Shown in pieces: positions 1 through 9,600 of a stretch of 64,000 nt of DNA. The DNA is from a virus. Position 1 is the first letter of the stretch. Each line of letters begins with the position of its first letter. The translations under genes were made by a program, and so were the position numbers. Location: IMG/VR virus record IMGVR_UViG_3300046048_000227, positions 37,695 through 101,694 of that record. One strand, given 5' to 3'. The notes under the pieces were generated by a model. The model saw nothing but the letters and a program-made list of their open reading frames with translations, made no database searches and was not told the origin of the DNA.

Positions 1-109
1 GCGACCTAGACGTAACTCTAGACTAATTATATAAGGTGGTCTACGCATGGAAAAGCTCCTGCTGTTTGCATTACAGTCGGAGCATTCTTTGCTTTAGGAG
101 GAGATTGCT
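1..109. other. Leader before the first gene
   Basis: No substantial gene lies here. A 16-codon reading frame (47-97) has a Shine-Dalgarno-like AAGGTGG ahead of it and stops inside the AGGAGG that serves the next gene. It could be a leader peptide or chance. No promoter with both boxes is visible, so transcription probably enters from before the window. Confidence 0.4.
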
Positions 110-403
110 ATGGCTGTACAGATTATAGAATTTTGGACAGATTTACTTGAAGATGCTGGTGTTACTTGGAACATAGAATTTCACATGCTAGTTAGACAAG
201 CTAATGATGATCTTGAGTGGCACTATTACGGCACTGATCCAGTAGCTGTACCACCTACTGGTATATATGCTGGAGAAACAATAATAGAATACGCAAGAGT
301 GCAGTTTCCTTCTGGTTTTAATGACTTACCACAAGGTGAATCAGCACACCACTTGTACCAGCTTGGTAGATTAGCAGGAATGAATAGAGAAGGGCACTAC
401 TAA
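110..403 (+). CDS. Hypothetical small phage protein (97 aa)
   Basis: The product is an acidic, aromatic-rich 97-residue protein with no signal peptide or membrane segment and no family I recognise. Its start follows a strong AGGAGGAG site. Its stop overlaps the next start as TAATG, so it is translationally coupled to the beta-helix protein. Position at the head of a run of fibre and decoration genes suggests a small virion or assembly protein, but this rests on context alone. Confidence 0.6.
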   Translation: MAVQIIEFWTDLLEDAGVTWNIEFHMLVRQANDDLEWHYYGTDPVAVPPTGIYAGETIIEYARVQFPSGFNDLPQGESAHHLYQLGRLAGMNREGHY

Positions 404-1827
404 TGACAGTTCGTTACGTTGGTAAGGGTGGAAGTGACTCCGCAGATGGGCTATCTTGGGCTAACAGGAAGTTAACACTAAACGGCGCAGAAGACTCCCC
501 TGTAGTAGCTGGAGATATTATTTACGTTGGGCCTGGAGTTTATAGGGAAATGTTAACTTGTGACGTTAGTGGTACCGCTGGTAACTGGATAACTTATGTA
601 GGAGATGTTACAGGAGTCTACACAGATGGTATAGGAGAAGCTGTAACTATTACAGCTTCTGATGACGATATATCTGCTACAAGGTCAAGGGCTGTATATT
701 TAAATGCCACGGACTACAGACGTTTTGAAGGTTTTACTATGTTTGCTGGTGTAAATGACTGTCTTAATGGCTATGATATAGTACACGCTCACTTAGAAAA
801 CTGTACTTTTATGGGTAACGAATCAGCAACCGTAGAGCTAGTAAATATTAGAGGCCCCCTTGATGAAAATTTTTATGTTGGTGTCAAGAATTGTATATTT
901 ATTGGAGCAACAACACAACTAAAACTTTATTCAGACGCCCTTAACCAATTTATTTCTTATGAGGACGTAGAGAGTTGTCTTTTTATTGGTGGGAGAGGAG
1001 GAGGAACAACTACTTATGGTATTTGGTTCCAGCATTATGACGACTTTACAGCAAAAAACTGTACCTTTATTGGACTTGACCGCGCTGTGAGTTTCCAAAA
1101 TTTAGACGTAAGTATTGGCGGCGGAAGGGTATATAATTGTTTGTTTGATAATAACGGCACTGCTTTGTACTCTGACGGTACTGGAGCAGGTACAAAAGTA
1201 ATTGAAAATTTCAATAATGTATCAGACACTAACGAAATAGCTAGAACAAATATTAATACTGGCTCAGATTCAGTAGCGTATGCTACCTTATATAGCTCTC
1301 CAATACTACACGAGGCATTAGCAAGATTTCCTTGGCTGTATGGAGAGCTACTAAGCAGGTCTTCTTTTACAAGAAGAACGGGGACTGCAGCGGATTATGC
1401 AGCCAACGATCTCTACGATATAGTAAGACCAACTACTAATGCAAAAAGGTCTTGGGGTGCCTTTCAGTTTCAAGAAATTGAAAGAGAAACAACTACAGTA
1501 CACGATAGTTCAGTAGCTTCTATTAAACTACCAGATGCTGCTAGACACCAGATATTTTTACCAGTAAAAAATAGCAGTACAACAATTTCTGTTTACTGCT
1601 ACCGTGAAACTAATTATGCTGGCACTCTTCCTCAGTTAGTGGTCAAAGAACCAGGACAATCAAGTAGAACAGACACAGATACTGGAAGTTCTGGCGTTTG
1701 GAACCAGTTATCAATTAATTTTACTCCAGCCGTTAACACTAACTTCGTAGTAGTAGAGTTGGTAAGCAACAACACAGCTATAAGCGGCAGCTATGCTGCA
1801 TTTTTTGACACATTGGGAGTATCTTAA
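403..1827 (+). CDS. Right-handed beta-helix protein, tailspike-like (paralogue A)
   Basis: Probably a virion surface protein that binds or processes host polysaccharide. The N-terminal 60 residues carry the YVGPGVYRE signature common at the start of pectate-lyase-like solenoid proteins. Residues 60-300 show irregular beta-strand repeats rich in N, G and aromatic residues with recurrent CTFMG/CIFIG-type rungs. The last 110 residues form a separate jelly-roll-like module (ETTTVHDSS to the end) that may bind carbohydrate. The next gene is a tandem paralogue with the same head and tail modules, joined by a TAATG overlap. No catalytic residues can be assigned, so it could be a non-enzymatic fibre. 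Confidence 0.7.
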   Translation: MTVRYVGKGGSDSADGLSWANRKLTLNGAEDSPVVAGDIIYVGPGVYREMLTCDVSGTAGNWITYVGDVTGVYTDGIGEAVTITASDDDISATRSRAVYLNATDYRRFEGFTMFAGVNDCLNGYDIVHAHLENCTFMGNESATVELVNIRGPLDENFYVGVKNCIFIGATTQLKLYSDALNQFISYEDVESCLFIGGRGGGTTTYGIWFQHYDDFTAKNCTFIGLDRAVSFQNLDVSIGGGRVYNCLFDNNGTALYSDGTGAGTKVIENFNNVSDTNEIARTNINTGSDSVAYATLYSSPILHEALARFPWLYGELLSRSSFTRRTGTAADYAANDLYDIVRPTTNAKRSWGAFQFQEIERETTTVHDSSVASIKLPDAARHQIFLPVKNSSTTISVYCYRETNYAGTLPQLVVKEPGQSSRTDTDTGSSGVWNQLSINFTPAVNTNFVVVELVSNNTAISGSYAAFFDTLGVS

Positions 1828-3218
1828 TGACTACTTATTACGTAGGTAAAGGCGGAGATAACGCCAACAATGGAACAACTTGGGCACTTAGAAAACTTAC
1901 TTTAAATGGTGCTGAGGACATACCAGTAACTTCAGGTGACGTTGTTTATGTAGGCCCTGGTGTATATAGAGAGCAGTTAACACTAGATGTTTCTGGAACA
2001 AGTACAATAGAGTACATAGGGGATGTTACTGGAGCAAACACAGATGGTATAGGAGGGGAAGTAGTAATATCTGGATCAGATAATGATCAAACAACAACTA
2101 GAAACTACGGAATATGGGGCATTTCTAAAAATAATAGATCATTTACTAATTTTTGTTTCGAAATGCACGGAAGTATATCTATTACTTCAGATGATTCAGA
2201 TGATTTTGTTATAAAAAACTGTGTATTTCGTGGTTATGACGACTATGCTACGGGTGGTGCTATATTCTCTGGTGTTGGTTCTGGTTATACAATTCTTGTA
2301 TCTAGCTGCGCTTTTATTGGGGTAGGTGCAGCAGTTGTATTTTCTTCAATAAGCTCTGTTGATCTTACTTCTCCTAGCGGAGTTAATAATTGCGTGTTCA
2401 TTAATACTTCAACAAACACTACAAGAAGCTCAATAAAATTTACTAATGTAGGTGGTGCCACAGTAAAAGGTTGTACTTTTTTTGGTGCTCTTCGAGGAGT
2501 AGAAACTTCTGCAAGTATAAACTCATCTATAACTGTTATTGATTCTGTGTTCTTAGGCGTTGGATATGCTATGATAGCTGGAACTTCTGGAGACCTGACA
2601 GAAGATTATAACAGTATTTTTGATTGCGAAGTACCAAGAACTTTAGTATTTACTGGATCAAATTCAGACGAAAAGCCTTTATATCCAAAAGAACCAATTC
2701 TTTCAGGCGGTTATAAGTTTCCTAATAATATATTGTTTCTGTCCCAACTAAGTACTATAAAAGACGTAGGTGTTAACTCCTCTTCTCTACCTATAGATTT
2801 ATTTAGTTTAACAAGACCAGTAACAGATTCTAAAAAATCAAGAGGAGCAGTACAATTCAATAATTCTCCTACAAGAGAAACGACTACTACTCACGGAAGC
2901 TCTGCTGCTTCCATAAAACTTACCGACGCTCACAGGCACCAAATATTTGTGCCTGTTTCAGCAGAAAGCACTACAATTACAGTGTATTGCTACCGTGAGA
3001 CTAACTATGCTGGTACACTACCTCAAATGGTGATTAGAGAGCCTGGACAAACAGCAAGAACAACCACAGACACAGGCAGTTCAGGTGCTTGGAACCAATT
3101 AAGCGATACTTTCACTCCTTCTGGAGATACAGATTATGTAATTGTAGAATTAGTAAGTAACAACACAGCAACAAGCGGAGATTACGATGTGTTCTTTGAT
3201 ACTATGGGAGACTTGTAA
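1827..3218 (+). CDS. Right-handed beta-helix protein, tailspike-like (paralogue B)
   Basis: This is a tandem duplicate of the preceding gene. The first 50 residues (YYVGKGGDNANNG to YVGPGVYREQ) and last 110 residues (RETTTTHGSSAAS to FFDTMG) are nearly superimposable on it, while the central solenoid has diverged strongly. That pattern is expected if the ends are attachment and trimerisation or capping modules and the middle contacts a variable host surface. Start and stop are coupled to both neighbours by TAATG overlaps. No enzymatic motif is certain. Confidence 0.7.
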   Translation: MTTYYVGKGGDNANNGTTWALRKLTLNGAEDIPVTSGDVVYVGPGVYREQLTLDVSGTSTIEYIGDVTGANTDGIGGEVVISGSDNDQTTTRNYGIWGISKNNRSFTNFCFEMHGSISITSDDSDDFVIKNCVFRGYDDYATGGAIFSGVGSGYTILVSSCAFIGVGAAVVFSSISSVDLTSPSGVNNCVFINTSTNTTRSSIKFTNVGGATVKGCTFFGALRGVETSASINSSITVIDSVFLGVGYAMIAGTSGDLTEDYNSIFDCEVPRTLVFTGSNSDEKPLYPKEPILSGGYKFPNNILFLSQLSTIKDVGVNSSSLPIDLFSLTRPVTDSKKSRGAVQFNNSPTRETTTTHGSSAASIKLTDAHRHQIFVPVSAESTTITVYCYRETNYAGTLPQMVIREPGQTARTTTDTGSSGAWNQLSDTFTPSGDTDYVIVELVSNNTATSGDYDVFFDTMGDL

Positions 3219-3439
3219 TGAATTTTGATAAGTGGGTTAATGGAGTGCCCTTCTTTACAGCATACCCTAACGATCCAGCAATAAGTCCTGTTACCTTTGA
3301 TGTGCCTATCTTAGGGAATATGACTTTTCTTGATATCCCACTACAATCTATTATAAGAACATATCCATTCACAGACGCCTACACAGGTACAACAGGAGAC
3401 CCATGGAATGTGGAAAAATGGGATATAACTTCGGGATAA
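3218..3439 (+). CDS. Small protein ending in an orphan lectin-module head
   Basis: A 73-residue protein. Its last 25 residues (FTDAYTGTTGDPWNVEKW) resemble the opening motif of phage laminin-G or concanavalin-like domains, which normally continue for about 150 more residues, but here the frame stops just after the tryptophan. The neighbouring repeat protein ends with the same kind of motif (FFDDFTGVTGDPLDSTKW). Either a domain was lost by recombination or the tail is a short docking peptide. The start overlaps the preceding stop (TAATG), and the next gene begins 6 bases on. Confidence 0.55.
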   Translation: MNFDKWVNGVPFFTAYPNDPAISPVTFDVPILGNMTFLDIPLQSIIRTYPFTDAYTGTTGDPWNVEKWDITSG

Positions 3440-3444
3440 TATAA

Positions 3445-4341
3445 ATGGCAACCAGATTCTATTTACCTTTAAGCGGAACAGCGGCAGTATCTCCATCTTA
3501 TAGCAATCAAGCTTGGGGAGATACAACTATTGCTGCGCGACATGCGGCGGTAACTACTAGAATTAACTCTACTATGACCGACGTAGAGTTTCCAGATGAT
3601 GGGGACGATACCGATAAGGATATTCTGGTTAGACAACACGTATCTGACCCAATAGCCGCTCAAACTATTTCTGCACAAACTATAAAATTCCAAATACGGG
3701 GAGCGGAACCGTTTTCTGTAAATAATTTGTACACCTCTATTGCCATATATGTTGTTTCAAATGATGGCTCTACTGTTCGTGGTGTTATTTTATCTCTATC
3801 TAGAGACACCAGTGAGCTTGCTTTATACTTAGAAAACAGGCAATTCTCAGCAACATCCTCTCAAGTAGTAGCACAATCTGGTGATCGCATAATAATTGAA
3901 ACAGGTTTTGGTGGTAATCCCAATAATAACCAAGACCATGCTGGTACTCTCAGCTACGGTGATGATAGCACTACTGACCTAGGAGAAAACAATACTGATA
4001 CTGCCGCTTACAATCCTTGGGTTGAGTTTGCTAACACTCTGGACTTTGTTGGTACTGCTACATTTGCCTTTCCTGAAGTGGATGGATTTGTGACGATAAA
4101 CTGGAATAAGACTTCTCTTCTGCTAAATAGCATTAACTGGGACGTGAACAGTACTGGGTCTCTCAAGATATTGATGGAAAATGCTGGCACTCCAATTATC
4201 GACCTGGACATTACGTGCCCTAATACCGACAGCGAGGCTATACCTGGAACTTATAATCTAGAAAACTATAACGACCCCGATAAAGGGGAACGGTTGAGAT
4301 GGCCTACTGACCTTGTCTTCCTCGTGAGTATGCAATCATGA
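3445..4341 (+). CDS. Phage structural or decoration protein (298 aa)
   Basis: The sequence opens MATRFYLPLSGTAAVSPSY, a start I associate with phage minor structural proteins; this is recognition from memory, not a search. The protein is beta-rich, has no membrane segment, and contains a conserved-looking QAWGDTTIAARHA block near residue 30. It overlaps the next gene by 4 bases (ATGA). Its role is probably virion surface or baseplate periphery, inferred from neighbours. Confidence 0.6.
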   Translation: MATRFYLPLSGTAAVSPSYSNQAWGDTTIAARHAAVTTRINSTMTDVEFPDDGDDTDKDILVRQHVSDPIAAQTISAQTIKFQIRGAEPFSVNNLYTSIAIYVVSNDGSTVRGVILSLSRDTSELALYLENRQFSATSSQVVAQSGDRIIIETGFGGNPNNNQDHAGTLSYGDDSTTDLGENNTDTAAYNPWVEFANTLDFVGTATFAFPEVDGFVTINWNKTSLLLNSINWDVNSTGSLKILMENAGTPIIDLDITCPNTDSEAIPGTYNLENYNDPDKGERLRWPTDLVFLVSMQS

Positions 4342-6653
4342 CAATAGAGAACGGATACTTTATATACAGTGAGAACGACACTACTCACGATTTAACTGTC
4401 ACAGTCTCAAGTAATAGCGACAGGATATTGGATATTCAGATCATTGTATACGGTGGGGATTATTTATCTAGTGTTGTGCTAGACCCAGGTGGAAATGACG
4501 AGGTTGCACTAGAGTTGCAATCTGGTAATGATGGTGTGGCTTTCTACGGGTCTACCTACTATATAATTAATGCAACTCCTGGAGCAGGTCAAACGCTTAG
4601 AGTAATAACATCTTCTTCCTGTGATGTGCTTATCTCTGTGCTAGATTTGTCCAACATGGACACAACCGCTATTGAAAATGGCTATGCTGTTGGAACTGGC
4701 ACTACCAATGCTCCAACAGTATCATTTTCTACTACCGAAGATGGCGGTCATGTTCATAGTGCGTTTATATCTCAAGCAAATTCCGGTGCAGGAGTAGGAA
4801 CGTGGAGCGGGGTAACTGGGCAAACAACCTTAGATGCAACCGACCAAGGACTCGACCAAACAGGTAGTGCCTATGCTACGCAAACCAGTGCGGGTACTAT
4901 CACTATGAACTACTCAACAACACAAACTGATAACTGGTTGTGTATCGGCACAGCATGGGCAGTTTCATCTGGGCCGGCAGTAGTAACAGGAACAGCTACT
5001 TTATCTGGTACAGGTACATTAACTGCTGCTGGAGATCGAGTACCTATTGTATCTACTGGTTCCGCTACACTAACAGGAACAGGTACGTTAACTGCTTCTG
5101 GCGATAGAGTAATAGTTATTTACACTGGCTCTGTTACAATGAGTGGTATTGGAGCATTAAACGCCACAGCAATAGCCATAAACACAGGATCAGCTACTTT
5201 AGCTGGTACTGGCACATTAGCTGGTATAGGTATAGCATTAAGCTTTGGTACAGCTACGCTTACTGGAACAGGTACATTAACAGCGGCTGGTGAAGCAATA
5301 TCTGCTGTAATTACTGGCTCCGTAACCATGGCTGGAACTGGCACTCTAGCTAGCGCAGGCGTGCAGCTAACTACCGAAGTAGTCATTGGCGAAAACAATA
5401 ATGGTTATATCTCTGCTTTGCCTGGAGAGTATGGTAGAGCTATAAGTAGTATGGCAGACACACAAGATGTAATGCTAACCTACTCTCTACAATTCTCAGA
5501 TACTGGTGGTTCTTTCTTGCATAGAACGTTCTTAAGGGCTTCTGGAGACTGGGCAGCGGCAACATTGCCTACTACTGGTGTAGAATTTGAGATCGACAAC
5601 GTTAACGGTACCGTAGATATCTATAATATAACTACTGGTTCTAGATCAGCGTCACAAGCCAACGGTACCTACACAAATGATACTGTTCTTAAACAAGTTA
5701 AGATAGAAGTAGCTGGTACTACTGCTAGAATAAAAATTTGGAATGACGGTAGCGCAGAACCTGGAACTTGGGCTGCTACATGGTCTTCAGCACCACAAAA
5801 CTCTGGTACTTTACAGCTTGGGCTATGGTCTACCACAGACTGGCACAAAATAACTATAGACGATGTACTAGCCACGTATCCAGCAGTTACTGGTTCAGTA
5901 ACCATGGCCGGTACTGGTGCCTTGACTGCCTCAGCTATAGGAATTTCAAGCAGCACAGCTACGTTAGCTGGACAAGGAACATTGACAGCAACAGCGATAG
6001 CTGTAAGTAATGGTACTGTCACTTTATCTGGTACAGGCACGATTATAGCCGCTGGTTCTGTAATTGGTATCTTGCTAGGAACTGCTACACTGTCAGGAAC
6101 TGGCACGCTAACTGGTACTGGTATTGCTTTAAGCTCTGGAACCGTAACATTAACAGGTACTGGTACTCTTACAGCAGCAGGAGATATAGCTACTGCCATA
6201 GAAACAGGTTCAGCTACATTGTCTGGTACTGGTGTATTAACTGGTATTGGTATAGCCATAAGCAATGGTACAATTACTATGTCTGGAGCGGGTACTTTAA
6301 CAGCTTCAGGAATAGGTATTGCTAATGGCACAGCTACGCTAACAGGTACAGGTACTTTAACTGCTTACGGAACTGTTCCTGCTGGAATAGAGACTGGTAG
6401 TGCTACTCTTGTAGGTACTGGGGCACTAACAGGAATAGGTATTGCTATCTCCTTTGGTACAGCTACCTTAACTGGTGCAGGTACTTTAACAACAAGCAGC
6501 TTGGCTATAACTACAGGAGCAAGCACATTAACAGGAGTAGGCACACTTACAGCAACAGGGCAGGGAGCTTATCCGTTCCCATTCTTTGATGATTTTACTG
6601 GCGTAACAGGCGATCCACTAGACAGCACTAAGTGGACACAGGCGGTAACATAA
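4338..6653 (+). CDS. Gly/Thr repeat protein with one lectin-like domain (771 aa)
   Basis: Residues 1-214 form a beta-rich N-terminal domain. About six copies of a repeat of the type GSATLTGTGTLTASG follow, then a laminin-G or concanavalin-like domain (about residues 345-516, with LQFSDTGGSFLHRTFLRAS and WSSAPQNSG), then about eleven more repeats. The protein ends in FFDDFTGVTGDPLDSTKW, the head of a missing domain. The repeats have a 15-residue core within a period of 16-23 residues and should form an extended beta-roll stalk. The stop overlaps the next start (TAATG), and the next protein has the same architecture. Likely an extended fibre or decoration protein; the stalk length is expected to vary by recombination. 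Confidence 0.65.
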   Translation: MTIENGYFIYSENDTTHDLTVTVSSNSDRILDIQIIVYGGDYLSSVVLDPGGNDEVALELQSGNDGVAFYGSTYYIINATPGAGQTLRVITSSSCDVLISVLDLSNMDTTAIENGYAVGTGTTNAPTVSFSTTEDGGHVHSAFISQANSGAGVGTWSGVTGQTTLDATDQGLDQTGSAYATQTSAGTITMNYSTTQTDNWLCIGTAWAVSSGPAVVTGTATLSGTGTLTAAGDRVPIVSTGSATLTGTGTLTASGDRVIVIYTGSVTMSGIGALNATAIAINTGSATLAGTGTLAGIGIALSFGTATLTGTGTLTAAGEAISAVITGSVTMAGTGTLASAGVQLTTEVVIGENNNGYISALPGEYGRAISSMADTQDVMLTYSLQFSDTGGSFLHRTFLRASGDWAAATLPTTGVEFEIDNVNGTVDIYNITTGSRSASQANGTYTNDTVLKQVKIEVAGTTARIKIWNDGSAEPGTWAATWSSAPQNSGTLQLGLWSTTDWHKITIDDVLATYPAVTGSVTMAGTGALTASAIGISSSTATLAGQGTLTATAIAVSNGTVTLSGTGTIIAAGSVIGILLGTATLSGTGTLTGTGIALSSGTVTLTGTGTLTAAGDIATAIETGSATLSGTGVLTGIGIAISNGTITMSGAGTLTASGIGIANGTATLTGTGTLTAYGTVPAGIETGSATLVGTGALTGIGIAISFGTATLTGAGTLTTSSLAITTGASTLTGVGTLTATGQGAYPFPFFDDFTGVTGDPLDSTKWTQAVT
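4978..6565 (+). repeat. In-frame coding repeats, array 1 (about 17 units)
   Basis: Direct in-frame repeats, commonly 60 bp apart, each encode a core like GTATLSGTGTLTA. The array is interrupted by a lectin-like domain at about 5370-5885. Codons vary between units (synonymous drift), so the array is old and held by selection on protein sequence, not a recent tandem expansion. Confidence 0.85.
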
Positions 6654-9600
6654 TGGCACAATTTGGTCGTCCAGATGCAGACATTACCACAACTAACTGG
6701 GGAATAACTCCTTTATTTTCAAAAATAAATGAAGTAAGTCCTTCAGAGCTTGATTACATCACTGCGGTAGCTAACGCAACAGCAACCGCAGAAGTTGGCT
6801 TACCTGATCTGGACGACCCTACTTCTTCTAGCTTACATACAATTAGATTTAGAGCAAGAGCAGAGAAAACTAATAAGGCGGCACTGTTAACAACATCTTT
6901 GGTGCAAGGTACTACCATAATAGGATCGTTAGTACTGGACGCAGAAGTAGACATGACAACAAGCTTTGCGTCGTACTCCTTTACACTAACTAGCGGAGAA
7001 GCTGACAACATAACAGACTATACAGACTTGCGCTTACGTTTTGAACAAACAACTGCTACAGCAGGTAACTTTGTGGAAGTTTCTTGGGCTGAGTTTGAGA
7101 TACCAGATGCCATTGTTATTCATACAGGCACAGTAACTATGTCTGGTACTGGTGCGTTATCTTCAGGCAGCACAGTAATACCAGGAACTACAAAGTCTGG
7201 ATCAACTACGTTAGTGGGTACTGGTGCACTGTCTGCTGCTGGCATACGAATAGGCACAGAAGCAGCAATTAATGCAAATGCGGGAAGGTTATTTGTCCTT
7301 ACTGATAGCAATTATGTACGTGCTAGAGCCTACGTAGAGACTACCCACAGTGACTACGAAGTAAACCACACTCTACAATTCTCTGATATTACTGGTGCTT
7401 ACATATATAGGGTTTACGTGCGTGCTTCAGACGATTGGGCAGACAGTGATAAACCAACTACTGCTGTTGAGTTTGCTATAGACCCTGTAAACGGCACTAT
7501 TAATATATATAACATTACAAGTGGTTCTCGTGGAGCATCACAAGACAGTGATACTTTTACAGCAAACACTAACTTAAAGAATTTACGCATCCAATGTGAC
7601 GGTACTACAGTACGGGCTAAAATTTGGGAAGGCTCAGAACCTGCAACTTGGAATGTATCTTGGTCTTCAGCACCAACTAACAACGGTGTTGTACAAATAG
7701 GTCTTTGGTCTACTACAGGACAGCACTATGTAGACTTAGATGATTTTGACGTTGACGATGTACAAGGAGCAGTGTCTGGTTCTGTCACAATGTCTGGCAC
7801 AGGAACATTATCTGCTTCAGGAATAGCTATAAGTAGGGGAACTGCTACATTAACAGGCACTGGTGCGCTAACTACTGTTGGTTTGGCTATAAGCAATGGC
7901 ACAGCTACACTCTCTGGCACAGGCACATTAACTGCCGCAGGAGATAAGGTTGCAGTTATCTATACTGGCACAGTTACCATGTCTGGTTCTGGCGTGCTAA
8001 CTAGTGTTGGTATAGCAATTAGTTCAGGCACTGTAACATTCTCAGGAACAGGCGCATTAACTGGTATAGGTATAGGAATTGCCTCATCAACAGCTACTTT
8101 GGCTGGTATAGGAACGCTGGCTAGCACAAGTCTGGCGATCTCAAACGGTACCGCAACTCTTAGTGGAGTAGGTACACTGTCTGCTGCTGGAGATGTAGCG
8201 TCTGTCACTTCCTACGGCACTGTAACTATGTCAGGCACTGGTGCATTAAGTGCTTCAGCTATAGCTACCTCTTTTGGAACAGCCACACTAAGCGGGGCAG
8301 GAACGCTAGCTGCAATTGGTTTGGCTATTTCCTTGGGCACAGCTACACTTTCAGGCGTAGGTACATTGTCTGCACAAGGCACAGTAGGCGGAGTAGTAGA
8401 AGGCACTGTAACTATGACAGGGACAGGAGCACTTTCTGCTTCAGCAATTGCTATCAGCAACGGAACTGCTACATTAGCTGGTATTGGCGCATTAGACGCC
8501 ATAGGCATAGCTATAGCTAACGGCACAGCTACGCTATCAGGTGCTGGTGCTTTAACTGCCTTTGCTACAACGTTTGCAGTAGGAAAAGCAACGCTATCAG
8601 GTACTGGAGCGTTATCTGCTACAGCTATAGCGATCTCCACAGGCACAGCTACACTAGTAGGAACTGGAACTCTATCCGCTAGTGGTACAGTAGGTGGAGT
8701 AATCTCTGGTACTGTTACCTTAGCTGGCACTGGAACTATAACAGCTTCAGCTATAGCTATAAGTTCAGGAACTGCTACCCTAAGTGGTACAGGTACGCTA
8801 ACTGCTACTGGAGATAGGGTAGCTGCTATACATACAGGCACTGTTACTATGTCGGGCACTGGTGCTCTGTCTACATTTGGACTCCAGCTAACTAACGAGA
8901 TTATAATTGACGGGAACAGGGCAAAGATCGCCGCTCTTGCTGGTCACTACGGAACACTGATCACTAAGATGGATGATCAAGAACAGGACTACGTAACTAC
9001 GTATTTCCTACAATTCTCCGATACTGACGGTGCCTACGTTCACAGGCTATTTGTACGTGCCTCTGCTGATTGGGCAGCAAGTGACCGACCAACAACAGGT
9101 ATTGAGTTTGAATTTGACAACACAGACGGTTCAATCACTATATATAATATTGTAGCTGGTGTTCGCTCTGCTTCTCAAGACACAGGCACATTCACAAATA
9201 ACACTAACCTGAAACGTGTTAAGATAGAGAATGACGGCACAACAGTTAGGGCTAAGATATGGGATGATGGCTCCGGCGAACCTGGAACATGGGATGTATC
9301 ATGGTCTTCCGCTCCACAGAACGCAGGAGTAACACAAGCTGGTCTATGGTGCACAACTGGTTGGCACTCTATCCACCTAGACGACTTTAACGTATCTTAC
9401 TTAGCAATTACTGGCTCTGTTACTATGTCAGGGACTGGTACATTAACTGCCTCTGCTAGCACAGACGCTTACGCAACAGCTACATTAGCTGGAGTAGGTA
9501 CACTAAACGCAATAGGAATAGCTATTAGTAGTGGAACTGCTACACTAAGTGGCACTGGTACAATTACTGCTTCTTCTATAGCGATCTCTAACGGCACAGC

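Noticed and set aside
5669-6331. Long antisense frame (220 codons) over the repeat genes, and similar ones at 8212-8859 and 9739-10083
   Set aside because: They arise from periodic codons of the Gly/Thr repeats; their Pro/Val-rich products have no ribosome sites and mirror the repeat period.
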